Source: Baffinella frigidus (taxonomy: Eukaryota; Cryptophyceae; Cryptomonadales; Baffinellaceae). From it: a stretch of DNA of 15,929 bases. This document shows positions 1 through 8,100 of the stretch, piece by piece (position 1 is the stretch's first letter; every line of letters begins with the position of its first letter). Location: contig MU647289.1 of assembly GCA_026770585.1 (NCBI GenBank), positions 63,895 through 79,823 on the forward strand, read 5' to 3'. The position numbers and the translations under genes were made by a program. The notes below the pieces were generated by a model, which saw only the letters and a program-made list of their open reading frames with translations, did not search any database and had not been told where the DNA came from.

Positions 1-75
1 CCTGAACCCTGAACTCTGAACCCTAAACCCTGCACCCTAAACCCTGAACCCTGAACCCTAAACCCTGAACCTTGA
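1..75 (+). repeat. Telomere-like CCCTGAA/CCCTAAA tract
   Basis: About ten degenerate 7-mers (ACCCTGA, ACCCTAA) reach the window edge. The mix of variants and the sequence that follows indicate an interstitial tract rather than a chromosome end. Confidence 0.85.
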
Positions 76-383
76 ACACCAAGGTATGCCCAACCCGCCA
101 GCTAGCTACCGATGCTGCCGACTCAGTCCATTGTGTGTGGCTGCTAAACCTTGTTTTATGGCTGTGCAAACCCCCGACGTTGCACACCCTGGACCCTGAA
201 TCCCGAAACCCGTGATCTAATCCCTATACCTTTTTGGCGTTTATGTCTTGGTGTTACAAGGCCTCCACGGAAGGGAATACATGGTGGCCACGTTGGTTTT
301 GATCCATGATAAAAGCACTTTTCTCCCTAAACCCTACATCTAGCCCCACCACCCTACCATTTCCGCCTCATACGCTACACCAA

Positions 384-385
384 GC

Positions 386-418
<33 letters not shown>

Positions 419-425
419 TCTTTCT
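384..425 (+). repeat. (CT)n microsatellite
   Basis: A nearly pure CT run that would act as the pyrimidine tract of the acceptor at 451-452. Confidence 0.9.
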
Positions 426-452
426 CTGAACACATCTCTCCCCCCCCTCCAG

Positions 453-614
453 GGCTGGCGCAGCGGGGGGCTAGGGGCAGGGCGGCGCAACGCAGACCGC
501 ACCCGCCTCGCTCCCGACGAGCTCACGCGGCTGTCCATGTCAGATGACATGCCAATTGGCGTGCTCGGACGGGGGGAGGCGGGGGGCGCGGCAGGTGCGG
601 CGCCCGATTGTTGA
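453..614 (+). CDS. Possible terminal exon of an upstream + strand gene
   Basis: A (CT)n tract and CTCTCCCCCCCCTCCAG form a very strong acceptor at 451-452. The following frame encodes 53 residues, including RNADRTRLAPDELTRLSMSD and DMPIGVLGRGEAGGAAG, ending in TGA. The composition looks protein-like but I recognise no family, and no upstream exon can be placed. The CCCTAAA-orientation tract at 1-75 would be intronic in the sense orientation seen in the other two genes. Confidence 0.35.
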   Translation, partial: GWRSGGLGAGRRNADRTRLAPDELTRLSMSDDMPIGVLGRGEAGGAAGAAPDC

Positions 615-1272
615 TGTCTGTCGGGATGCACCCCTGTAGGTGATACAGTTTCGGGGGTTGGGTGCAGGAATTCGGGGGTCGAACAATCCCTGAGTTTCGA
701 CTCAGAATTGGGGAGTGTCTTGGGGGGGGGGCGAGTGGGTTCGAGCAGTGATGAGGAGAGAGGCTGGGCACACTGTTGATGCTGACAGGGGGGTTATGTG
801 ACGGGTTGCTGACTTGCTGCACACACGGCCCCGGCTGACGGTGCGTTGGGGAGCAAGCTGCGTTTTTTTATTACGGATCGAAACCAACATGGGCACCATA
901 TGTCCCCGTCCGTGACGGCCTTGTACGACTAGGCCTCGCAGCATTGGCGCATTAGAGGCGTTGCAGCCGTTTCGCTGATAGGTGATGCCCGGACCTGTTA
1001 CCACTGAAATGATCCGGGAGCCAAAAGAGGGAGTCCTATTCCACCGGAAATAGAACCCTGTATGGGAGTCGGAATGGCTTAAGTGGACACCTCCACTTTA
1101 CCCCCTCTCAATAGGCGTTGGCGCCATTCGCTGACAGGCCCGCCTCCGATGGCCGTTGGAGCCTTTTGGCTGCTAGACATTGGAGCCATTCGCTGATAGG
1201 TTCGAACTCTGCGTCTTCCTCCTACGGGGTGTCTCCCTTACCCGCTTTGCCACGGGGGCAATCTCATCCGGA
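615..1272. other. Non-coding stretch with dispersed repeat units
   Basis: No convincing gene. It may include the 3' UTR of the possible terminal exon. It contains a G run at 721-732, a region at 872-932 also found at 5770-5833, and several copies of a GCGTTGGAGCCATTTCGCTG-like unit. Confidence 0.5.
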
Positions 1273-1573
1273 CGAGTATTCATAATGAATACGATTTCGG
1301 GGATCTCCGATTCGATTTTGGTGTATCGTGAGTTTCTAAATGAAGTCTAGATAGACGACTGTCTTATTCATACCCCTTAAGATACACCAAAATCATATTC
1401 ATTATGAAAACTCGGCGGGATTAAATCAACGGCGGGGCCGGGGGGTGGAATCATCTCGTGAAAGCCCGCCTCATATCCAGGAACCTCGTGTAAGACTAGG
1501 CCCTGACGCATTGGAACACCTGAGGCGTTGGAGCCATTTCGCTGATTGGCGTTGGAGCCATTTCACTGACAGG
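956..1573 (+). repeat. Six copies of a 25-bp unit GCGTTGGAGCCATTTCGCTG
   Basis: Copies start near 956, 1115, 1153, 1178, 1525 and 1549; most are followed by AYAGG. Two are followed by CCCGCCTCCGA. The core TTGGAGCCATTT also occurs in the arms of the palindrome at 2212-2381. Confidence 0.7.
1273..1414. mobile_element. MITE-like inverted repeat
   Basis: The left arm contains CATAATGAATACGATTT and later GATTTTGGTGTATC; the right arm is its complement without a spacer of about 20 bp. Ends are CGAG(T)...(A)CTCG. No coding potential. Confidence 0.65.
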
Positions 1574-1763
1574 CCCGCCTCCGAAGCAGGAACCGGATCC
1601 CGGCGTCCTTGGCGCTCGGGGGGGCGAGACCTCTATTAATCCAAAGAGGGGGGGAAATGTGCTGGTTTGGTCGAGGTCAGGTTGTGAGCCGCTTCGTGAG
1701 GTTGTGAGCCTGTGGGAGGTTGGCTTCTGTGGCGAACGCCTCACGCGGGGGCGGCTGCGTGTA

Positions 1764-1881
1764 CAGGGGTACCTCGCTCATTAGAAACCGCCCCCCGCTA
1801 GGACCCTACAGTAGGACCATGCCTAGGGCCCTATGGTGGTCCTAGGGGGGTGGGCGTTTTCTTATGAGCGAAGTACCCCTG
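1764..1881. mobile_element. MITE family A, copy 1
   Basis: A 118-bp element ending CAGGGGTACCTCGCTCAT and its complement, flanked by TA on both sides. The interior has nested palindromes built on CCTAGGACC/GGTCCTAGG. TA flanks suggest a Tc1/mariner-type transposase acting in trans. Confidence 0.85.
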
Positions 1882-1990
1882 TACGTGTAAAGCACCGAGG
1901 GTAACATATCGGACATGGCTGAGTGAAGAGATGAGAATGACTCTTGAATGTGTGCTGTGCGGGTGACTCACCTCGCGCATCAGTGAGATA

Positions 1991-2193
1991 GAGCCAATGT
2001 GGTAGGACTTGGCCAGCGCGAACTTCGAAGTTGCAAGATTGCGAACTTCTAGATGGACCGTAATTATTAGTAAACACCGATTTGTACTGCAAAATTTGAA
2101 TTTAAAACACTACATGTCCAAACGGGTCCATCTAGAAGTTCGCAATCTTGCAACTTCGAACTTCGCTTTGGCCAAGTCCTACCACATTGGCTC
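1991..2193. mobile_element. TA-flanked MITE with about 70-bp arms
   Basis: Both ends read TA|GAGCCAATGTGGTAGGACTT. Arms are nearly identical as inverted complements over about 70 bp and surround a spacer of about 60 bp. The termini match the inner element at 12571-12754. Confidence 0.85.
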
Positions 2194-2211
2194 TACGGAG
2201 ACGTGGCCGTA

Positions 2212-2381
2212 GAGCGCTGTGCAGAGAAGTTGGCCACGAGAAATAATGAAAAATCGAGAAATTGGAGCCATTTTGGCAACTTTGAGGAATTTGGTACCAT
2301 GAATTTCTCAAAAGTGGACGAAATGGCTCCAATTTCCCCATTGTCCCATTTTTCGGTGGCCAACTTCTCTGCACAGCGCTC
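2212..2381. mobile_element. TA-flanked MITE, GAGCGCTGTGCAGAG termini
   Basis: TA|GAGCGCTGTGCAGAGAAG begins 19 bp after the previous element and its complement ends at 2381 before TA. The arms continue through AAATTGGAGCCATTT to a centre near TTTGGTACCATGAA. Confidence 0.85.
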
Positions 2382-2435
2382 TACCTGTTGAATCTGCTTA
2401 GGTCCCTGTTTAAGGTACCTCAACCTTGAAGGCTA

Positions 2436-2552
2436 CAGGGGTACCTCGCTTACAAGAAAACGCCCACCCCCCTAGGCCACCATAGGGCCCTAGGCATAGC
2501 CCTACTGTAGAGTCCTAGGGGGGGGCGGTTTCTTATGGGCGAGGTACCCCTG
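2436..2552. mobile_element. MITE family A, copy 2
   Basis: A 117-bp TA-flanked copy; the left end is slightly diverged (CTCGCTTACAAGAAAACGCCC). Confidence 0.85.
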
Positions 2553-2670
2553 TAGACGCTCAGCGACTGGCGTCATCACACGTGCCCCTCAACCCAAGGG
2601 TGTCCCTAAGGGGTGTCTGGCGTGGCTCCTTCGTTCGTAACAGTGCCTGCCGGCATCACACGTCCCCCTA

Positions 2671-2788
2671 CAGGGGTACCTCGCTCATAAGAAACCGCCC
2701 ACCCCCCTAGGACCACCATAGGACCCTAGGCATGGTCCTACTGTAGGGTCCTAGGGCGGGGCGGTTTCTTATGAGCGAGGTACCCCTG
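2671..2788. mobile_element. MITE family A, copy 3
   Basis: A 118-bp TA-flanked copy with both termini at consensus (CAGGGGTACCTCGCTCATAA). Its right-hand TA (2789-2790) is also the left-hand TA of the family B element that follows. Confidence 0.88.
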
Positions 2789-2790
2789 TA

Positions 2791-2891
2791 TCCCATAAGT
2801 GACCAGGCGGTCGAATTTGACCGCCAAGAGGTCCTAGGCAGGTCCTAGGGCCCTACGGTAGGGCGTATGAGCCTACTGGCCACTTAAGGGA
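2791..2891. mobile_element. MITE family B, copy 1
   Basis: A 101-bp TA-flanked element ending TCCCATAAGTGACCAG and CTGGCCACTTAAGGGA. It contains the hairpin GGCGGTC-AATTT-GACCGCC and AGGTCCTAGGCAGGTCCTAG. Confidence 0.82.
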
Positions 2892-3219
<328 letters not shown>

Positions 3220-3332
3220 ATATATAAACATATATAAACATATATATGGCCACCATGCACCCCTCTCCCTCGGAGGCTACGAGTTGCGTTATCCAGACTT
3301 GTTCTTCCAGCGCTTTTCTTCGAGAGCCTTCA

Positions 3333-3484
3333 CATCCTGCCACCGTTACATGAACAGGGGTTACTCGCGAAGAAAAACACACATAACCATTAGGGACGCC
3401 CTATGCTCCTGGGGATGGCCTACCGTAGGACACTAGGGCGGTGTGGGTTCTTATTTGCGAGCAACCCCGCAACGGTGGCAGGAT
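3333..3484. mobile_element. Diverged family A relative with extra outer arms
   Basis: Inner ends CAGGGGTTACTCGCGAAGAA and TTCTTATTTGCGAGCAACCC resemble family A. An additional outer inverted repeat, CCTGCCACCGTTAC / GCAACGGTGGCAGG, extends the palindrome. Confidence 0.65.
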
Positions 3485-3504
3485 TACGGGGAGTGAATTC
3501 AATA

Positions 3505-3603
3505 TCGCTTCAGTGGCCAGGGGGTCATGCTTGACCCTCCACAGGTCCTGGGCATCAACGTATGCCCTACGGTAGGAGCGTATTGGCTACTGGCCACTTG
3601 AAC
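3505..3603. mobile_element. MITE family B, copy 2 (diverged)
   Basis: A 99-bp TA-flanked element with TCAGTGGCCAG...CTGGCCACTTGA ends, the hairpin GGGGGTC-ATGCTT-GACCCTCC and CCCTACGGTAGG. Confidence 0.75.
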
Positions 3604-3613
3604 TAGAGAAGGT

Positions 3614-3727
3614 CCCAGCTCTGGGGCCCTTTCGGTATTTTTCAAGCAATGTGGCCGATTTTTGAAGGAAATTTGAGCTTTTTGTTGACTTTGGGACTTG
3701 AAAAACGGGCCCAGAACTTCGAACTTA
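3614..3727. mobile_element. Degenerate inverted-repeat element
   Basis: AGCTCTGGGGCCC...TTTTTCAAG on the left is matched by CTTGAAAAACGGGCCCAGAA on the right, with GATTTTTGAAGG near the centre. No target duplication identified. Confidence 0.5.
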
Positions 3728-3804
3728 TCTAACAAACTTAAAGGATATCACTCTACTCCATCCAAGAGCTCCAATAGCTCCCGAGGCGGGCCTATCCCAC
3801 GCTA

Positions 3805-3921
3805 CAGGGGTACCTCGCTCATAAGAAACCGCGCCCCCCTAGGACCCTACAGTAGGGCTATGCCTAGGGCCCTGTGGTGGTCCTAGGTGGGGGGCGGTTT
3901 CTTATGAGCGAAGTACCCCTG
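3805..3921. mobile_element. MITE family A, copy 4
   Basis: A 117-bp copy with TA on the left; the right flank reads CA rather than TA, probably a point change after insertion. Confidence 0.82.
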
Positions 3922-3952
3922 CAGTCCTCACACGGGACACGGCGTGTGAGAG

Positions 3953-4026
3953 GTAAGTCTTGTCTCCATCGGGCGGTGACAAGACTTGGAGACAAGGCTT
4001 ACCCCTCGGGCGGAGACAAGACTTAC
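3953..4026 (+). repeat. Alternative hairpin with two 3' arms
   Basis: GTAAGTCTTGTCTCC (3953-3967) can pair with GGAGACAAGGCTTAC (3988-4002, one G-T pair) or perfectly with GGAGACAAGACTTAC (4012-4026). A 38-bp tandem unit TCGGGCGG(T/A)GACAAGACTT creates the two choices. Confidence 0.65.
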
Positions 4027-4263
4027 GGGTGTTGGCTTCTACCGTTCGGGGACAAGCTACGGCAGACCCTAAGGCTCTTACGGTACACAAGGACCTGTAG
4101 GAGGTGGAGTTAGAATCCATCCGGAAAATGCTCGTATGAGCGGCCGACACGGGGTACAGTAAGTGGCACAATGCGTAGCATGTGCGGCGCTGACGCTGGT
4201 TGTTTGGCAATAAATTATCAATCTCTCTCTACACAAGGACCTAGAAAGCGTTGAGGGTATATA

Positions 4264-4364
4264 CCCCTCAAGTGGCGAGGCCGTCAAATTCGACGGCCAA
4301 GAGGTCCTAGGCAGGTCCTAGGGCCCTACGGTAGGGCGCGTGCGCCTACTCGCCACTTAAGGGC
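4264..4364. mobile_element. MITE family B, copy 3
   Basis: A 101-bp TA-flanked element, the same length as copy 1, with CAAGTGGCGAGGCCGTC and CTCGCCACTTAAGGGC ends. The hairpin is GGCCGTC-AAATTC-GACGGCC. Confidence 0.82.
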
Positions 4365-4366
4365 TA

Positions 4367-4526
4367 CCTGCCCCCCTCACGAAGGGCAGGTATATGTACT
4401 GGGGACATGAGGGGGGGGGGCAGGGCGCACCGGGTGGTCGTCAGTGATGGGCGCCCCGGGGAGTAACGGGAGGTCTGCGCGCTCCAGCCTCGAAATCATG
4501 CTCGCGATCTGCAGGGGGGGTGGGGT
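4367..4526. other. Non-coding stretch
   Basis: No gene seen. A G run at about 4411-4421 and a GC-rich segment precede the telomere-like tract. Confidence 0.45.
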
Positions 4527-4700
4527 TTAGGTTTAGGGTTTAGGGTGTAGAGTTTGGGGTTGGGGGTGTGGGGTTTGGGGTTGAGGGTTAAGGGTTTACG
4601 GTTTACGGTTTACGGTTTAGGGTTTCGGGTTTCGGGTTTCGGGTTGAGGTTTTAGGGTGTAGGGTTCGGGGTTTCGTGTTTAGGATTTCGGGTTTATGGG
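4527..4700 (-). repeat. Telomere-like tract downstream of the methyltransferase
   Basis: TTTAGGG, TTTACGG, TTTCGGG and TTGGGGT variants on the + strand, so CCCTAAA-type on the methyltransferase sense strand. It lies about 250 bp beyond the stop codon. Confidence 0.9.
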
Positions 4701-4828
4701 TTGGGACGTACGTCGTCGGTCTGGCCGTAGCGGAGCCCCTTCGCGAAGCAGCGCGGCCCCAGGTTTGCCTGCGTCCCCGGTCAAAAAAGTCAGCACTCGG
4801 GTCCTCACGGAAAACCAGCAACGCCGTT

Positions 4829-4903
4829 GGGAACGTTCGCCGTTTACACCCAACGGCGTTGGCAGATTCCAGATATTTTGAGTGTGTCTGGAATCGGCCA
4901 ACC
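4829..4903. repeat. Two adjacent hairpins beyond the methyltransferase stop
   Basis: AACGCCGTTGGG pairs with CCCAACGGCGTT across a loop of about 18 nt. It is followed at once by GTTGGCAGATTCCAGA paired with TCTGGAATCGGCCAAC. They fall in the likely 3' UTR and could be a composite MITE or a 3'-end structure. Confidence 0.6.
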
Positions 4904-4946
4904 CCGAGGCAAATCCGCCAGGCCAAAACGATCAAAACTGTTGACC

Positions 4947-5126
4947 TCACGGGCTGAGGACCAAGCAGGATGCGTTAACTTTAAGCCTCGGTGCAGCGGA
5001 AGGGAAGCGGGGCCTTACGGCTTTTAGGAAGCGCGCACGTCCCTGGAAGAGTACGGCCTGCTCCGGCTCGCGGGGGGTTGCGCGGGCGTCCGGGCCGCTC
5101 TCGGAAGTCCGCAAGCAGATTAACGC
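4947..5126 (-). CDS. Methyltransferase exon 8: C-terminus
   Basis: The acceptor CCCCTTTCCAACCTACAG|GCG is excellent. The 180 nt encode 59 residues (ALICLRTSESG, PEQAVLFQGRARFLKAVRP, then VNASCLVLSP) and a TGA. The phase-0 join after exon 7 gives SSKALICLR, a plausible last strand. The C-terminus is less recognisable than the core, so this exon rests mainly on splice signals and frame. Confidence 0.68.
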   Translation of the reverse strand, partial: ALICLRTSESGPDARATPREPEQAVLFQGRARFLKAVRPRFPSAAPRLKVNASCLVLSP

Positions 5127-8100
5127 CTGTAGGTTGGAAAGGGGGTGGGGTAAGCAACTTTCTGGATTCTGCAATTCGGAAAGTGGGGAGGGTCAGACTC
5201 TTTCCTGTCCGGGAGTTTTTTCGCTGTGGGATACACCACACAGTCGGGGCTTTGGAAAGTGGATTATGGAGTTTGAAAGTTTTCGAACCGCAAATTCTGC
5301 TGTCAAACACGATTGCACCGGAACTGGCCCCAGGGACATCTTCCTTCAGGCAAACCCTTCTCCAGCTAGGATTTGGGGTTTGAGGTTGGGGGTTGGGGGT
5401 TTGGGGTTTGGGGTTTGGGGTTTGGGGTTTGGGGTTTGGGGTTTGAGGTTTGGGGTTTGGGGTTTGGGGTTTGGGGTTCAGGGTTCAGGGTTTAGGGTGT
5501 ATGGTCTGTGGTTCATGGTTCATGGTTCATGGTTCATGGTCTATGGTGTATGGTTCATGATTTATGGTCTATGGTTTATGTGTTATGGCTCAGGGTTTCG
5601 GGTTTCGGGTTTAGCGGACTTCGGATCTCGGGCTTCGGGGTGCGGGTTTCAGGGTTTCGGGTTTCGGGTGTAGAGCGACCTTGGAGGAGTAGCCAGAGTC
5701 GAGAATGTAAAGCGCGCGCCCCTGCGCCGCCGAGAACGCATCCTACCAAAAAAGAAAAGGTCAATTTAGTACGGATCAAACCCAACATGGCCACCATGTA
5801 ATCTTCCGTGAAGGCCGGGTAAGACTAGGACCAACGCTGCCAAAGATCGACCTGTTGGTAAAACCCGTTTTAAGTTGGTAAAACCCGTTTTAACCCAATC
5901 CACATAGAGGGTCACGGAGGGTTTCTCGGGCGCCGAGAGCCCGAGTTTCCGTTACCTTATCTGTAAGAACCCCCCTATGTCCCGGGTTGCCTACCGTAGG
6001 GTCCTAGGTCTTGTCACGTAGGGTGTGTACAGCCCTGCACCGGCGAGAACGCATCCTGTCAACTCGCCGGCTATATAAGTACAATATACACTCATGCTAT
6101 GCGCACAGATGGTTATACACGGCGCTGACCTAGGGAATGGGGGGGGGCATTTTTTTTAATTAAGTCCCACCGAGGGATCGCGTTCGTTTATTGCGTAAAG
6201 GGGGGCGCCCTGCAACGATGGTGTGTCATCATGGTGCAGCTGGATGCCTTTCTAAGGGTTTCCGAATAACGTCGGGCGAGACACCAAACAGGTTCTGGAC
6301 GAACACGCCATCCCGAGAAAGCGCGCGGTCCCGCCGGGATCCGGATTTCCGGTTCCGGGTTTCGGGTTCCAGGTTCCGGGTTCCGGGTGCCAGGTTCCGG
6401 CTTCCGGGATCCGGTTTCCGGGTTTCCGGCATCGGGTTGCGCGCTTCGGGTTTAGGGTTCGGCGTTTAGCGTTTACGGTTCACGGTTTCCAGACCTGGAA
6501 GGTTTCGGGTTTTAAGGATGGGCGCACCTGAAAGGTACGGATAACGTCGGGCTCGACGCCGAAGAGGTTCTGGACGAGGACGCCATTTGGAGAGAGCGCG
6601 CGGTCCCGCAACGCCGCGATCGCCTCCGCCGTCACCAGCGAGCACGGGTGCCCTGCAGGGGTTAGGGTTCACAGTTACGATAGCGGTCTGTGGTGACGCA
6701 AATGAGGGCGCCGTCCCGAGAGAGCGCGCGCCTCCGCCGTCACCAGCGAGCACGGGTGCCCTGCCCGTGCTGTTGCGTCAGCCCCGTGTTTCGTGTAAAA
6801 CCGTGTGAAACATGTTACATGGAAAACAGGCTGTGCCGAGGTCTTGCTCGCCGCCACCGCCTCGGCCGTCACCAGCGCACACGGGTGCCCTGCCAGCGCG
6901 CCTTTTAAAATTTAGTATTTTGTTATTTTATTTTTGTAAGCGCGGTCTTGCGTTGACACCTTCCACGCCATTCCTGTTAAGAAGAGGTTCTGGGCCCGCA
7001 TCCCGTCCCGCAAGAGCGCTCTCGGTCGCGATCTCAAAGGGAAACGGTTTTAATTTAAAACCATTGGATTCAATGAAAATTACTACACGAATGCTTTAAC
7101 ATTACTAGTAAAACTCATTGTGTGTAGTAAATTTCATTGCCGGAAAGTTTGATATTAAAACCGTTTCCCTATGAGACCGCATCCGCCATTTTCAGCGAGT
7201 ACCTGACATCGCGGAGTTGCTTTACTCGGCGGTCCACTACGACCCCTACAGAAACGCAACTTGTCGATAGCGGTCTACAGTAAACTTTACTCTAGAGGTC
7301 TGTGGCGCCGCAACTGCAGGCGCGGTCACCAGCGCGCACTTATCTCAGAAAACCCCTTTTAAAAGTCCATTTCCTGAAGTCAACTCCCCTACAAATCCGT
7401 CAACGTATGCGTAGAGTAAAGAAGGGTCACCAGCGCGCACGGATGCCCTGCAGGGGTTAGGGTTCGGGGGTTGGGGTTCGATCCGTACTAAACACTGTTA
7501 CCATTCAGGTCTGTGGTGTCGGAGATGAGGGCGCGGTCTCCACTCGAGGTTAGAAATGTGACTATTTTAAAACAGGGTTTCTTTTACAAGTGAAGGGGGG
7601 AAAAGACATGTGTAGTAAATTTCACACAAATAGGGGCGTTTGGTCACGTAGATGGGGGAATTCCCCCAGCGACGTGACCAAACCTGCCCGTGACTGGTAC
7701 TAAATTTAACAACCCCACATGTAAAATACTCCCCCTTCCAGCCTCGAGTGGCTGGAGAAAGCGCGCGGTAAAATGCCGCGATCGCTTCTGCTGTCACCAG
7801 CGCACAGATGCCCTACGCGCGCGTGGTTGGCAGTCACGTGGACCGGTCACAGTACCAGGACGGTGGCACGGGTGCAGAGCAAGCTGGGCGAGGCAGGGAG
7901 GCACGCCTAATCAACGTAGTTTCTGGGAACGCGGACCCAGAATCTTGTGTTGACAGTGAACAACCTCTCTCACTCTAGCAGGGAGGCACCAGCGCAGGCT
8001 CTTCGTGGAACAGCCCCGCCGGCAGGCTCGTGAACGCCCGCGTGACCGGTCACGCGGACGCCGAAGCCAACTGTCCGAGGTGACTGCCTTGGCTGCTTTC

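Larger units (their letters stand above)
6229..7815 (-). repeat. Seven additional partial copies of methyltransferase exon 6
   Basis: Segments on the minus strand related to exon 6 (6528-6652) are: about 7752-7815 (2-nt deletion, then ALVTAEAIAAFYRALSP, interrupted by a MITE at 7540-7751); 7426-7456 (GHPCALVT); 7318-7345 (ALVTAPAVAAPQT); 6965-7020 (RALLRDGMRAQNLF); 6838-6890 (GHPCALVTAEAVAAS); 6700-6762 (GHPCSLVTAEA, then a deletion to RALSG); and 6250-6333 (RRDRALSRDGVFVQNLFG, then VSPDVIRK). Several keep a CAG|GGC acceptor. None has exon 6's complete frame and donor. Confidence 0.8.

Noticed and set aside
1-75. A true chromosome end
   Set aside because: Units are degenerate, the tract is short, and similar tracts lie inside genes throughout the window.
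1178-1225. tRNA gene suggested by GGTTCGAACTC
   Set aside because: Flanking bases cannot form a T stem or acceptor stem, and no A box is placed upstream.
1445-1639. A 64-residue + strand open frame
   Set aside because: It translates the dispersed 25-bp repeat units (RRWSHFADWRWSHF).
4676-4957. Overlapping open frames on both strands
   Set aside because: The region is a likely 3' UTR with two hairpins; none of the frames has splice or domain support.
4990-5383. A 130-residue + strand open frame with protein-like composition
   Set aside because: It is antisense to methyltransferase exon 8, which has better splice and frame support; no domain was recognised.
5134-5673. A 179-residue + strand open frame
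   Set aside because: Most of it translates telomere-like repeat (GFGVWGL units) and it is antisense to exon 8 and intron 7.
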